64,000 bases of DNA from Vallitalea pronyensis (GCF_018141445.1 NZ_CP058649.1:4049001-4113000), one strand, 5' to 3'; counted from the stretch's first letter, positions 26,139 through 35,956 are shown. Notes: generated by a model from the letters alone, not told the origin. Translations and numbers: made by a program.

Positions 26139-29100
26139 CTACAAATAGTACATAAATGATTCAACTTTGGTTTCAATGTTTTCATTTTTATTGCCATCAA
26201 CAGTAAGATTCAAAATAGGTTTATCCTCACTGCTTTCAAACCCTTTATGCAAAATACCCAGTACAATACCTGTATTCTCATACATGGAAGCCACAGAAAT
26301 GTTACCATCTATTCCCGCTAGTTGTCCTAATAGCTTAGCCTCTCTATACCTTCCATTTCCACCAGCATAATAGCCAACTGTTCTATCTGCTGATGTGGCA
26401 AGATTATCCAGCTCTTTTTCAAAAGGACTTTCATTGGCTAAACATTCAGATATGGTTTGGATACTCTCTTTGAAAGCCATTAACCTTTGTTGAAGCTCTG
26501 GTGTATTTTTGCAGGTATTTTGATCAAGGAAGTCCTTCCATAATAACCATATGGTTTCACTGAGGGGGCTGTAAATCACACGATGACCTTTGTCTTCAAG
26601 ATGCGTTAAAACAAAGTTGTTCAGAAAATCATTATAGAGTACCCACACTTCCCCTGTTGCTAAAATACGTTTATTAAACCTCACATCACTTAATTCTTTG
26701 TATATATCGCGTGCTATAACTTGTAAATGAGCCAGATCTAAACGATGATTCTTAATTAAATCCACAACATAATCCAAGTAGGTGGATCGATTATCTTTGG
26801 TAGCTGTTCGAATAATATCACCAGCCAGCAATCCTAAACAAATGGCTTGTACGTCCTGTTCGTCATTGTACAAGGTATCTTCTATAAAAGGTGATATCAC
26901 ATCTACTTGTTCAAATCCTTCTTCATCAAGTTTCGTCCTCAGCAATCGACTATATTGTCCATCTGTCTCTGTTCCCTCATTCTGTGGAATAAAAAAGGCA
27001 AGTTTATCCTGACGTGCATCTGTTTCATACATCTCTTTGAAAACATTCTCTAACTGAAGCTTTTTAAAAACATCACCTAATAAGGCCGTTAAGGAAAAAT
27101 ACTCTTCCGTAATAGTAAACTTTCGTCCTATATCCAAAGAAGTCTGACTGGTTTTAGGTAACACGCGAGCATCCACACCCTTGTTGATGAATAAGGCTTT
27201 GAAAATCTCAGAATAAGGGTATAAATATGGTAGATAAAGTACTGTTTTATCCTTTAGTGCCTTAATCTCTCGTTTAACATTAGTCTCTTTGTGTATAATT
27301 TTATCTGCATAGACCTCTACAGGCTCTGCCTCTTTTACTTCTAAACCTTGAAGACTATTAATAAAAGCTTCCACTCTCGTAATAACGCCTACACCAGAAG
27401 AATGTTCGTCTACCTCAATATGAAGATAAGGCTTTCCACTCATTTCTTCTCTAAAATAGTGTGAAAGAACGGAATCAGGTCCACACCCATGGTGGGTAAG
27501 TAATACACCGTATAAGTTAGGATGCTGTTTAATCAATTGAGCCGGTTCCAGTATATGCTGACCAAAGGGCCAAAACATATTGGGGTGTTCTTTTGACACA
27601 TCGCCTTCTGGCAGATCATAGAATGGTAGTACTTTATAACCCATATCCATTAATGTTGCAGGTATTCCCATGTTCAACACAGGATCAGCAACGCCATAAA
27701 TCTTGGATACAATAACAAATGCTTTTTCATCTGGTTTGATAGACTCTAGGATTTTCTTACCATTTTCGCCCATTCTTTCTTCAAACCGCTCGTAGGCTTC
27801 CATGCCTTTCTTAAGGGCCTTTTGGGTTTGGTTAGCATCTTTTCCAAGTTGCTTACCCATATTCGCAAAACTCTCTGTCATAAAATCTTTTCCTAAGTTG
27901 AAAGCCATGGTAGGTGCCAATAATTCAATACCTTCCTTATCTAATGACATGCCTTGTTTCATGACTTTAAATGCTAACTGCATATAGGCACAGCCATAGT
28001 TAACACGACTCATGGAGCCAGGATGATCAACAGAAAACAAATCTGGAAAGAAGATATAATCTACCTTTCGTTTGACCAACTCTGCAACATGCCCTGTAAT
28101 GAGTTTCACTGGATAACAAGTCTCATCCAGTGCATATTGCTGACCCAAACGAATGGTTTCTTCACTGGTAGCATCTGATAGGAGCACATTGTAGCCTAAT
28201 TCTTTAAATATGGCATGGAACATGGAAAACATACCATATGTAAATAACGCTCTTGGTATTCCTACTGTTTTCTTATTGCTATTGATATCTTCTTTGTAAT
28301 CTTCAAATACAATCTGTCTTACTTGCTCATTAAAGACGGATTGATGATCCACTTTTGCCTTTAATAATTCCCTTTTTAGGAGAAAATCTTCTTTTGCTTC
28401 AATGGTAAAGCCTTTGAAGGTCGTTGAATGACCATTCATGTTTTCTTTGGTTAAAATCGCAGCACCATAAGCACCCGTTACACTAAAAAACGGCGGAACA
28501 ACAATATCCTTTCCTGTAAGGGCACGAAAAGCATTAATAACACCCTGATTATAGGCCACACCACCTTGAAAGAAGATTTTCTTTCCAATTTTCTTTTGTC
28601 CAACCACACGTCCTATATAATTCTTAGCAATGGCATAACATAACCCAGAAGCAATATTTTCTAATTGTGCACCTCTTGCTAATTGAGCTGCAATACTTGT
28701 TTCGATAAAAACGGTACATCTTTCCCCTAGATTGATAGGTTTATCCCCTTGTAGAGCAATATTGCCAAAGTCATCAATAGGTATGTTGAATTTTTTTGCC
28801 TGCTCTTCAATAAAAGAACCCGTGCCTGCGGCACATATTTTATTCATTTGAAAGTCCGTTACCACACCGTTTTCTAGGGAAATATATTTTGAATCCTGAC
28901 CACCAATCTCAAAAATAGTATCCACATCTTTATCAATGGTAACTGCAGCTTTTGCTTGAGCTGTAATTTCATCCTTGATGACATCTGCTCCAATAAGCTG
29001 ACCAATCATGTAACGACCAGAACCTGTCGTTCCTGCACCTATCACATTAATCCTATCACCATAGTTATCCTTCAAGTTCTTTAATCCAAGTCGTACAGCA

Positions 29101-30161
29101 TCAATAGGGTTTCCCAAAGTTCTAAGGTATTGATAGGAAACAACCTGATGGTCTTCATTCATGAGAACAAGATTGGTACTGGTGGACCCAACATCGATCC
29201 CTAAATAACAATTCATTGTTTCATTGTTATGAATGGATTGGCAAATATGCTTGTCACAGCTGTCTTGCTGACCATAAGTTGCCAACCTAGGCAGTCCCAC
29301 TTGGCTGTCATCTTCCTGAACATGATCCTCCATCTTAATAAGGTGCAAGAGGTTGTTTAACCGTATATCAATACCATCTTTTTTAGCAATGACAGCTGCT
29401 CCAAGTGCTCCAATGGTACTAAAATTGTCTGGAATGACTAAATCTTCATCCTGTAAATCTAGCACATCTTTTAGAGCTGTGATCATACCTTGGTTATGAG
29501 CTACCCCACCTGCAAAAAGTATGGGCTTTTTAACAGGAAGCTTTTTCATAATAGCCCCTTTATAATTTTTAACAACGGCATAAGCTAAACCCAATAGAAT
29601 ATCTTCAATGGGTACCCCTTCTTGTTGGTGGTGTGTCATATCTGTTTTGGCAAAAACACTGCATCTGCCTGCTATGCGAGGTATGGATTTGGCTTTACTT
29701 GCATAGATGGAATAATCCTCTAAGTTTAGATTAAGTCTTGACATCTGCTCCTCTAAAAAAGAGCCTGTGCCAGCAGAACAATTGGAGTTCATGGAGATTT
29801 CAATTTTGGATTTATCATCACCACCCATTCGAGTGATATATTTAGCACTTTGCCCACCAATTTCAATAATGGACTGAATGGCCTTATTTGTCTTTCTACT
29901 TCCTTCTACGATGGCTGCTGCTTCATTAACGAATACAATTTCATCGGTTTTTGTTAAAAACTTACTCCCATTACCAGTAACTGCTCCAAACTGTATATCC
30001 TCTGGATCATAATCCCTTAATAATGCTTTAACGATACTTTCCAAAACTTCTTTAACATGTCCCTTATGACGAATATACTGACTTAGTTCCATCTCATTGT
30101 TCTGGTTCATTACAACTACTTTTATGGATGAATACCCTATATCAATTCCTAAGCTGTACAC
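26139..30161 (-). CDS. Giant 2-hydroxyacyl-CoA dehydratase activase-like protein (two ASKHA ATPase domains + DUF2229 + dehydratase-like region)
   Basis: A 1340-residue protein that starts at GTG 30161, 7 nt after AGGAGG. Domain 1 (about 1-270: SLGIDIGYSSIKVVVMN, GGQSAKYI, NSNCSAGTGSFLEEQ) and domain 2 (about 316-590: YLGIDVGSTSTNLVLMN, GGQDSKYI, NKICAAGTGSFIEEQ) are BadF/HgdC-type ATPases, each with a Cys that in activases ligates the shared 4Fe-4S cluster. DUF2229 (about 630-850: VGIPRALFTYGMF, DETCYPVKL) and a HgdB-like region (HHGCGPDS) follow. True activases use ATP to inject electrons into a partner dehydratase; in this fused form the substrate is unknown. Located 12 bp after fur. Confidence 0.88.
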   Translation of the reverse strand: MYSLGIDIGYSSIKVVVMNQNNEMELSQYIRHKGHVKEVLESIVKALLRDYDPEDIQFGAVTGNGSKFLTKTDEIVFVNEAAAIVEGSRKTNKAIQSIIEIGGQSAKYITRMGGDDKSKIEISMNSNCSAGTGSFLEEQMSRLNLNLEDYSIYASKAKSIPRIAGRCSVFAKTDMTHHQQEGVPIEDILLGLAYAVVKNYKGAIMKKLPVKKPILFAGGVAHNQGMITALKDVLDLQDEDLVIPDNFSTIGALGAAVIAKKDGIDIRLNNLLHLIKMEDHVQEDDSQVGLPRLATYGQQDSCDKHICQSIHNNETMNCYLGIDVGSTSTNLVLMNEDHQVVSYQYLRTLGNPIDAVRLGLKNLKDNYGDRINVIGAGTTGSGRYMIGQLIGADVIKDEITAQAKAAVTIDKDVDTIFEIGGQDSKYISLENGVVTDFQMNKICAAGTGSFIEEQAKKFNIPIDDFGNIALQGDKPINLGERCTVFIETSIAAQLARGAQLENIASGLCYAIAKNYIGRVVGQKKIGKKIFFQGGVAYNQGVINAFRALTGKDIVVPPFFSVTGAYGAAILTKENMNGHSTTFKGFTIEAKEDFLLKRELLKAKVDHQSVFNEQVRQIVFEDYKEDINSNKKTVGIPRALFTYGMFSMFHAIFKELGYNVLLSDATSEETIRLGQQYALDETCYPVKLITGHVAELVKRKVDYIFFPDLFSVDHPGSMSRVNYGCAYMQLAFKVMKQGMSLDKEGIELLAPTMAFNLGKDFMTESFANMGKQLGKDANQTQKALKKGMEAYERFEERMGENGKKILESIKPDEKAFVIVSKIYGVADPVLNMGIPATLMDMGYKVLPFYDLPEGDVSKEHPNMFWPFGQHILEPAQLIKQHPNLYGVLLTHHGCGPDSVLSHYFREEMSGKPYLHIEVDEHSSGVGVITRVEAFINSLQGLEVKEAEPVEVYADKIIHKETNVKREIKALKDKTVLYLPYLYPYSEIFKALFINKGVDARVLPKTSQTSLDIGRKFTITEEYFSLTALLGDVFKKLQLENVFKEMYETDARQDKLAFFIPQNEGTETDGQYSRLLRTKLDEEGFEQVDVISPFIEDTLYNDEQDVQAICLGLLAGDIIRTATKDNRSTYLDYVVDLIKNHRLDLAHLQVIARDIYKELSDVRFNKRILATGEVWVLYNDFLNNFVLTHLEDKGHRVIYSPLSETIWLLWKDFLDQNTCKNTPELQQRLMAFKESIQTISECLANESPFEKELDNLATSADRTVGYYAGGNGRYREAKLLGQLAGIDGNISVASMYENTGIVLGILHKGFESSEDKPILNLTVDGNKNENIETKVESFMYYL

Positions 30162-30173
30162 TGACTTGCCTCC

Positions 30174-30653
30174 TTAATCTTCTTCATTATGTTTTTTCTC
30201 ATCTTCTAACTTCTTGGCACATGTCTTACATATACCAAATACCTTTACCCGATGATTGGTAACGATAAATCCTTTTTTTAATAAAAGCTTTTCTTCAAAA
30301 GTTTCCAGCATATCTTCTTTAACATCTATGACATCTCCACATATTTCACAAATAAGATGATGATGCTCATGTTTCTCATCTGGATTGACCATATGATAGC
30401 GCATCATACCGTCATTTAAAAATATTTGGTGAATGATGCCAATTTTTTCAAACAATTGTATGGTACGATATACCGTTGCCATACCAATATGTGGATTTAT
30501 TTCTTTTACTTTTTCAAAGATCTCTTCTGCGCTTAGATGTTTATCTGTGTTCTTAAGCATAGCATCTAAAACTGTCTGCCGCTGTACAGTCAGTTTATAA
30601 CCATATGTCTGGAGTGTTTCACCGAGTTGATAGACATGGTGCAACATAGGCAT
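30174..30653 (-). CDS. Fur-family metal-dependent repressor
   Basis: A 159-residue protein. The winged helix (about 10-90) includes LTVQRQTVLDAM and HIGMATVYRTIQLFEKIGI. The metal domain has the HEHHHLICEICGDVIDV block with the first Cys-x-x-Cys and CKTCAKK with the second, the structural zinc site. Whether it senses Fe, Zn, Mn or peroxide cannot be decided from these residues. It is the first gene of a tight operon with the activase, and a 19-bp Fur-type box lies 50 bp upstream, so autoregulation is likely. Confidence 0.9.
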   Translation of the reverse strand: MPMLHHVYQLGETLQTYGYKLTVQRQTVLDAMLKNTDKHLSAEEIFEKVKEINPHIGMATVYRTIQLFEKIGIIHQIFLNDGMMRYHMVNPDEKHEHHHLICEICGDVIDVKEDMLETFEEKLLLKKGFIVTNHRVKVFGICKTCAKKLEDEKKHNEED

Positions 30654-30703
30654 ACCTCCAAATTTTCATATCTTTACTTACCATGGCATGTAGATATTTT
30701 ATA

Positions 30704-30722
30704 GAAAACGAAATTCATTTTC
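30704..30722. promoter_or_regulatory. Fur-type box between fur and the Crp/Fnr gene
   Basis: GAAAACGAAATTCATTTTC is a 9-1-9 dyad with one mismatched pair and matches 14 of 19 positions of the classical Fur box. It sits 50 bp before fur (minus) and just before the -35 of the divergent Crp-like gene, so it could control both. Confidence 0.72.
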
Positions 30723-30723
30723 A

Positions 30724-30752
30724 TTTACTTTTCAATTGTAGTATAGTATAAT
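30724..30752 (+). promoter_or_regulatory. Promoter of the Crp/Fnr-family gene, with overlapping dyad
   Basis: TTTACT (30724-30729), 17-bp spacer, TATAAT (30747-30752). The -10 lies inside an imperfect 22-bp dyad (CAATTGTAGTATAGTATAATTG, 9 of 11 pairs at 30733-30754), a possible second operator. Confidence 0.55.
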
Positions 30753-30804
30753 TGAAAAAACAGTATCCCTTGATACACTTTTTGGTTTTTTGAAAGGAAA
30801 TGAT

Positions 30805-31485
30805 ATGAATAATCTTTTGTTATCGCTTCAACCATGTTGTCTGTTTAAAAATAAATCCCTAGATGAAATAGAAAAGCTGTTTTCTCATGTTCAATACAAA
30901 ACGGCTTCTTACAAAGAAAATGAAATTATCTTCTCACCTGTTCAAAAGGCTGATCGAATAGGGATTATTTTATCTGGAAGTGTTGATATTCAAAAACTTT
31001 TTCCATCAGGGAAAGTGGTTATTATCGAACGAAAAAAAAGATTTGACCTGATTGCGGCCTCCTCTATTTTTTCTAAAATAGACGTTTATCCAGATGCTGT
31101 ATCTGTTAGTAAACCATGCACCATTTTATTTATACTAAAATCAGACCTGCTAAATCTGTTTCATATGGATAAAGATTTTATGTTGAATTTCATCGAGTCT
31201 GTATCTAACGAAACCCTTATGCTTAAACATAAGATTGGTATTCTTTCATTAAGCTCCATTCAAGAAAAGATTGCCGGTTATCTCATCTACAGCAACAAGA
31301 CTTATAATTCATATAGCATTACACTGCCTTTTTCCAAAAAAGCATGGGCTGAATACATGAATGTTTCCAGAACCTCTCTTTCAAGAGAATTACGACATCT
31401 AGAAACGGAAGGTATTCTATCTTTTGAGAAACGGAAAATACACATTCACGATTTGACAAAATTAGAAAAGATTGTATCTTTATAA
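30805..31485 (+). CDS. Crp/Fnr-family transcriptional regulator
   Basis: About 226 residues from the ATG at 30805; the frame opens with TTG at 30790, but AAAGGA ends 6 nt before 30805. Residues about 15-120 form a cyclic-nucleotide-binding-type beta barrel (ENEIIFSPVQKADRIGIILSGSVDIQ). The C-terminal helix-turn-helix is KKAWAEYMNVSRTSLSRELRHLETEGIL. No Cys set for an Fnr cluster is seen (only Cys in the N-terminal PCC and PCT). The gene is divergent from fur and shares its control region. Effector unknown. Confidence 0.88.
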   Translation: MNNLLLSLQPCCLFKNKSLDEIEKLFSHVQYKTASYKENEIIFSPVQKADRIGIILSGSVDIQKLFPSGKVVIIERKKRFDLIAASSIFSKIDVYPDAVSVSKPCTILFILKSDLLNLFHMDKDFMLNFIESVSNETLMLKHKIGILSLSSIQEKIAGYLIYSNKTYNSYSITLPFSKKAWAEYMNVSRTSLSRELRHLETEGILSFEKRKIHIHDLTKLEKIVSL

Positions 31486-31531
31486 TTAAGCTAAAGAAAA
31501 TATCTCCATTAAACAAAATAGACAAATACAT

Positions 31532-31561
31532 AAAAAGCGCTGCAAGTTTACAACGCTTTTT
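31532..31561. terminator. Bidirectional intrinsic terminator
   Basis: AAAAAGCG (31532-31539) pairs with CGCTTTTT (31554-31561) between the Crp-like gene and the convergent oleate hydratase gene. Confidence 0.72.
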
Positions 31562-31654
31562 ATAATAGCACCAAAATTGTGCATCGATGAGCCTGAATAT
31601 ACTTTATTCATATATTTATAATGATGCTTGCGGTCTATCTGTTTTTAGATGAAC

Positions 31655-33250
31655 TTATCGAAAAGATGTATTTAAAGCTCTTAATAATGTTCTTATATCG
31701 TACTGATGTGGTGTGACAGGGCAAATCCTTTTATTTAATCCCATTAATGTATAGACTGCAATTCTTGCTGCTCTTACAGAATATTCTTCTGTAAATACCA
31801 TATCTTCAGGTATTTCTACGAATTGGCTAATCATAGCAAAATTTGTTGAACCAGCTGGGACAACCTGTGGACGATCTGTCATTGCACGTGGCTGGAATTG
31901 TGCATCAACATATGGCATCATGCAAGGAATAACATTAATAACATCTTTCATAATATCTTCTAAGTCATCCTCAAAATGTAAATGATGCAATAATTCTATT
32001 AGTATTTCTTCACCTGAGCAATCACGTATAGCTTTTTTAACGTAGTCACCTTCTACATTTGTTATTAATGCATTTCCCCAAAAAATAGTTTCATCTTCTG
32101 TTTGTGCCTTAAAGTGGGGTTGCGCGGCTACAACAATAGACATTAACCATTTGGAATCTTTAAATGTCATTAACGCCCCACTACCTGGAACATTACGACT
32201 GAATCTTTCAATTTTATTTAATAAATGATTGCCTTTCATCGTGACTGTAAAAGACTCCCAATTAGACTCTTCTGGTTTATTAAAGAAAGGTGCTGAATTA
32301 CCTAATCCATCTTTCTTAGCAGCAATTTTGCGCCATAACTCACCTGATACAGGTTTGTCGGGTTTCATGGGTGCAGGTGTTTTGAAATCACCTAATGCAG
32401 CATTATCTGTCATACAGCCATTTGTAACCATACACAAATCTCCTTCTTTCAGTTGAATAAATTCAGAAGTTATATCATCTTTTGTATAATGAATACCTGT
32501 TACTGTCATTTCCTCTCCTTCTTTAAAATCTAAATCTGTTACGGTACATTTTAGGTCAAAATTAACACCTTGACCCTCTAAGTATTTTTTTAGAGGAAGG
32601 ATAACCGATTCATATTGATTATAGGGGGTTCTCGTAACACCTTCTAATGTTTGGATACGAGAAAACTCAAAAATCATACGGTTCATGTAACGCCTAAACT
32701 CAAATAGACTGGACCATTTCTGAAAAGCGAATGTTGTTTGCCACATATACCAGAAATTCGTTTCAAAAAAATGAGGCGTATGTCCAAACCAGTCACGTAT
32801 GCTTAAATGATCTAAATCTTCTTCTGGTGTCATCATCAGTTTTAACATGGCCTTACGATCATTCATATTGAACCCCATTGACATAACATCTAATACATAA
32901 CCATTTTTATCAATAAGCCTTGCATTAGAATGTGTTGGATGGGCATCATCAAATGCTAATATTTCGTCTGTAACCGATTTCCCTTCTTGTTCAAGAGATG
33001 GAATAGAAGAAAACAATTCCCAAAAATTCTCATAGGTTTCTTCATTTAGCATACGACCACCACGACACAAAAAGCCGTCTTTAGGGTTACCACTTCCATC
33101 ATTGCTGCCACCTAATATATCCATGTGTTCTAATATATGTATATTCTCTCCATTTAACTTACAGTCTCTTATAAGGTAGGCCGCTCCAGCCATTGAAGCA
33201 AGTCCTCCACCCACGAAATATACGTTTCTATTATCTATTTGGTTCATCAT
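31655..33250 (-). CDS. ohyA: Oleate hydratase (MCRA family, FAD-dependent)
   Basis: A 531-residue flavoprotein. The N-terminal FAD motif is YFVGGGLASMAGAAYL, followed by ILEHMDILGGSNDGSGNPKDGFLCRGGRMLNEETYENFWELF, which contains the family's GGRM and acidic loop with the putative catalytic Glu. NLSF-type and GLNKRICPVTPHQYD C-terminal blocks also fit. Known: adds water to cis-9 double bonds of fatty acids, giving 10-hydroxy acids, which detoxifies unsaturated fatty acids. It is slightly shorter than the usual 560-590. GAAAGGATGAT precedes the double ATG. A palindrome-covered promoter lies upstream. Confidence 0.93.
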   Translation of the reverse strand: MMNQIDNRNVYFVGGGLASMAGAAYLIRDCKLNGENIHILEHMDILGGSNDGSGNPKDGFLCRGGRMLNEETYENFWELFSSIPSLEQEGKSVTDEILAFDDAHPTHSNARLIDKNGYVLDVMSMGFNMNDRKAMLKLMMTPEEDLDHLSIRDWFGHTPHFFETNFWYMWQTTFAFQKWSSLFEFRRYMNRMIFEFSRIQTLEGVTRTPYNQYESVILPLKKYLEGQGVNFDLKCTVTDLDFKEGEEMTVTGIHYTKDDITSEFIQLKEGDLCMVTNGCMTDNAALGDFKTPAPMKPDKPVSGELWRKIAAKKDGLGNSAPFFNKPEESNWESFTVTMKGNHLLNKIERFSRNVPGSGALMTFKDSKWLMSIVVAAQPHFKAQTEDETIFWGNALITNVEGDYVKKAIRDCSGEEILIELLHHLHFEDDLEDIMKDVINVIPCMMPYVDAQFQPRAMTDRPQVVPAGSTNFAMISQFVEIPEDMVFTEEYSVRAARIAVYTLMGLNKRICPVTPHQYDIRTLLRALNTSFR

Positions 33251-33310
33251 ATCATCCTTTCAATATTGCATTTGGTCTTACTTATACAATAATAAAGTTA
33301 TCCTAATTTT

Positions 33311-33367
33311 AGAATAGACAATTGTGTAGGAATGTCAAAATTTTTGACACGCTTACTCAATTGTCTA
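33311..33367 (-). promoter_or_regulatory. Promoter of ohyA overlapped by a 53-bp nested palindrome
   Basis: Minus-strand -35 TTGACA (33333-33338), 16-bp spacer, -10 TATTCT (33311-33316). The -35 is within TGTCAAAA-T-TTTTGACA (33333-33349). An outer perfect 10-bp inverted repeat, TAGACAATTG (33315-33324) / CAATTGTCTA (33358-33367), has exactly the same centre at 33341. The position fits a repressor operator, perhaps responsive to fatty acids. Confidence 0.65.
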
Positions 33368-33534
33368 AATTGAATTCTTATCAATTTGCAGTATCTTTTT
33401 ATTTTATGATCTAACAAGTTTTTTCTATTTTTTAATTCAGCTTAAATAGCTTTTAAAGGACAATAAATCATTTTCAACGATATGATTATTTGATATAATA
33501 TAATTATTATAAATAGTTATGAGGAAAAAATATT

Positions 33535-34113
33535 ATGATTGATTGGGTTGAACTTGAAAAAATATGTGACAATTGTACAAGATGTGATTTACATAAAACG
33601 AGAACCCATCTGGTCTTCGGAGAAGGAGATATACATACGCATTTAATGTTTATAGGTGAAGCTCCTGGAGAACAAGAGGATTTATCCGGCACCCCTTTTG
33701 TTGGCAAGTCGGGCCAACTTTTTAATAAAATTTTAGCTTCAGTAAATATTCCTAGGGAAGAAATCTACATAGCAAACATTGTTAAATGTAGACCCCCTAG
33801 AAATAGAAATCCTCTAGAAACAGAAAAAAACGCTTGTTTACCTTATCTTAGAAATCAGGTGAAATTAATTCACCCTAAAATAATAGTATGTCTTGGACGT
33901 GTTTCTGCTCAAAGCATTATAAATAAAAATTTTAGAATAACAAAAGAGCATGGTGTTTGGGTTGATAGAAAAGGTTATTATCTAATAGCAACTTATCATC
34001 CTTCTGCACTCTTACGCGATCCTACTAAAAAAAGAGAGGCTTGGGAAGACTTTAAAAAAATAAAAGCAAAATATACTGAGGTCATGCAAAAAAATAATTC
34101 ACACCAATATTGA
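33535..34113 (+). CDS. Type-4 (4Fe-4S) uracil-DNA glycosylase
   Basis: A 192-residue protein. The N-terminal C-x-x-C-x-x-C (Cys11, Cys14, Cys17), IVKCRPP and EKNACLPYL cysteines supply the iron-sulfur ligands. Motif A is GEAPGEQEDLSGTPFVGKSG and the C-terminal catalytic loop is YHPSALLR. Known: this family removes uracil from deaminated DNA. Full length for the family. ATGAGGAAAAAATATT precedes the ATG. Convergent with the ABC gene downstream. Confidence 0.94.
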   Translation: MIDWVELEKICDNCTRCDLHKTRTHLVFGEGDIHTHLMFIGEAPGEQEDLSGTPFVGKSGQLFNKILASVNIPREEIYIANIVKCRPPRNRNPLETEKNACLPYLRNQVKLIHPKIIVCLGRVSAQSIINKNFRITKEHGVWVDRKGYYLIATYHPSALLRDPTKKREAWEDFKKIKAKYTEVMQKNNSHQY

Positions 34114-34219
34114 TGATAAATAATTTTCAGGGTTATAGTACCTTTCATAATATAACATGACCATTTGTTCTTTCTGGAAGCGTTGATTGATAACAATAAA
34201 CGAATTGTATGCTTCAAGC

Positions 34220-35956
34220 TTATGCATGATTTTGATGCTGCCTCTTTAGCATGGATGAAAAAGTACCTTCTTTTTCTTTTAATGACGCAGGTGAGCCTGT
34301 CTCTTCGATTGTCCCATCTTTAATAACAACAATTTTATCAGCACCTAAAACGGTTCGCATACGATGAGCAATAATCAAGACCGTCTTCTTTTTTATGAGC
34401 TCACTAAGAGCACTTTGTATTTTACTCTCATTTTCTGTGTCCAGCGATGCTGTCGCTTCGTCAAGCAGGATAATAGGAGCATCTTTCAAAATCGCTCTAG
34501 CTATGGAAATACGTTGTCTTTCGCCTCCTGATAAGCGTTCTCCATTTTCACCAATCAACGTATGGTATCCTTGTGGAAGTTTTTTAACAAACGCATGACA
34601 CCTGGCAAGTTTTGCAGCTTTGATGACTTCTTCATCTGTAGCATCTTTTTTCCCAAGGCGTATATTATCCATGACACTTGAATTGAAAAGTGTCACATCT
34701 TGAAAAACAATGGAATAATGATTAAGAAGCGTTTCCGGATCAACAAGGGAAATATCTTCACCGCCTAAGGTAATAGCACCTTTATCAATATCCCAAAACC
34801 GTGCCGAAAGCTTGGCTACTGTACTCTTTCCTCCACCAGAAGGTCCTACAAGTGCCGTTACATCCCCTTGTTTTGCAACAAAACTTACATTATTTAGCGT
34901 TTGCACACCATCTTGATAGGAGAAGTCCACATCTTTAAATTCAATATCATAATTCGAAGGAGTAAACATCATTTTTCCGTCCTGTCTTGGCATGGCATCC
35001 ATCTCTTTCATCCGTTTAATGCGGACATTAAGATAAATAAGCAATGCAAAATGATTCATAACATCCATGATTGGGTTATAAATACGTGCCGACACCACAA
35101 GAAAAACAAGATACGTGAAAATATTGATTGAACCCGTTGTTAAAAGATAGGCACCATATAATATAACACTTGGCAGCCCAAGCTTCAAAAAGACATAAGA
35201 CAGGTTGATAAATGCACCAATCAATAACTCTGCTTTAATCATAATCGTTTCATAGTTGTCTAACTTTGTATTTAAAGTATTCGAAAATGCTTCTTCCCTG
35301 TTATAAGATTTTATTTCATGGGCCGAATCAAGTCCCTCTTGAATGTTATCTGCAATATCCCTTTTTATATGATACAGTTTTGAGTGGGTATTGTTTTGTA
35401 GCTTCCTTGATAAATAAAAGACTAAAGCCGCAACAGGAACTACCCAAAACACAGCAAGTGACAGCTTCCAATTGTAAAAAAACAACATAACACCCATAAT
35501 CAGAACCGATAGGACAGATGCATAAATCTGTGGTACTGAATGGGAAAAAAGCATCTCAATTTGTGTGGCATCTTCCATAATGGTTGAGCTTAAATCCGCA
35601 ATATCCTTTTTACCAAAAAAGGCTAAAGGCAGTTTTCTGAGTGTTTCGGCTAGGCTAATCCTTTTCTTGGCACTTTCTTCGTAGATTTTAGTATAAGTCG
35701 AGTTGTATTGAAAATAAGCAATAACAAACATGACAATGAAAAAAGCGATGGACATGATCACATAGTAGAGTATGCTGTCTTTTGGATTGTTGGTGTTGTT
35801 CAAAAGCTCATACATGTATTCATCCAAAAAACGAAAGCTGAGGACCACAGGCACCATAAAGCTAATATTCATCAACACAGACCAAATAATTGAATGTAAC
35901 AGGTCTTTTGAACCTTTTTCAGACATAGCATATTTGTTTTGAAAATATTTAAGCAT
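34220..35956 (-). CDS. ABC exporter-type half-transporter, partner B of pair 2
   Basis: A 578-residue protein with six N-terminal helices and an ATPase: Walker A VGPSGGGKST, signature RLSGGERQR, Walker B IILLDEATASLDTENE and the switch His in IAHRMRTVLGAD. Its start overlaps the end of the upstream gene by 8 bp, so the two are translated together and surely form a heterodimer. It is the paralogue of the 21940-23703 gene: same order and same ASLD D-loop. Confidence 0.92.
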   Translation of the reverse strand: MLKYFQNKYAMSEKGSKDLLHSIIWSVLMNISFMVPVVLSFRFLDEYMYELLNNTNNPKDSILYYVIMSIAFFIVMFVIAYFQYNSTYTKIYEESAKKRISLAETLRKLPLAFFGKKDIADLSSTIMEDATQIEMLFSHSVPQIYASVLSVLIMGVMLFFYNWKLSLAVFWVVPVAALVFYLSRKLQNNTHSKLYHIKRDIADNIQEGLDSAHEIKSYNREEAFSNTLNTKLDNYETIMIKAELLIGAFINLSYVFLKLGLPSVILYGAYLLTTGSINIFTYLVFLVVSARIYNPIMDVMNHFALLIYLNVRIKRMKEMDAMPRQDGKMMFTPSNYDIEFKDVDFSYQDGVQTLNNVSFVAKQGDVTALVGPSGGGKSTVAKLSARFWDIDKGAITLGGEDISLVDPETLLNHYSIVFQDVTLFNSSVMDNIRLGKKDATDEEVIKAAKLARCHAFVKKLPQGYHTLIGENGERLSGGERQRISIARAILKDAPIILLDEATASLDTENESKIQSALSELIKKKTVLIIAHRMRTVLGADKIVVIKDGTIEETGSPASLKEKEGTFSSMLKRQHQNHA

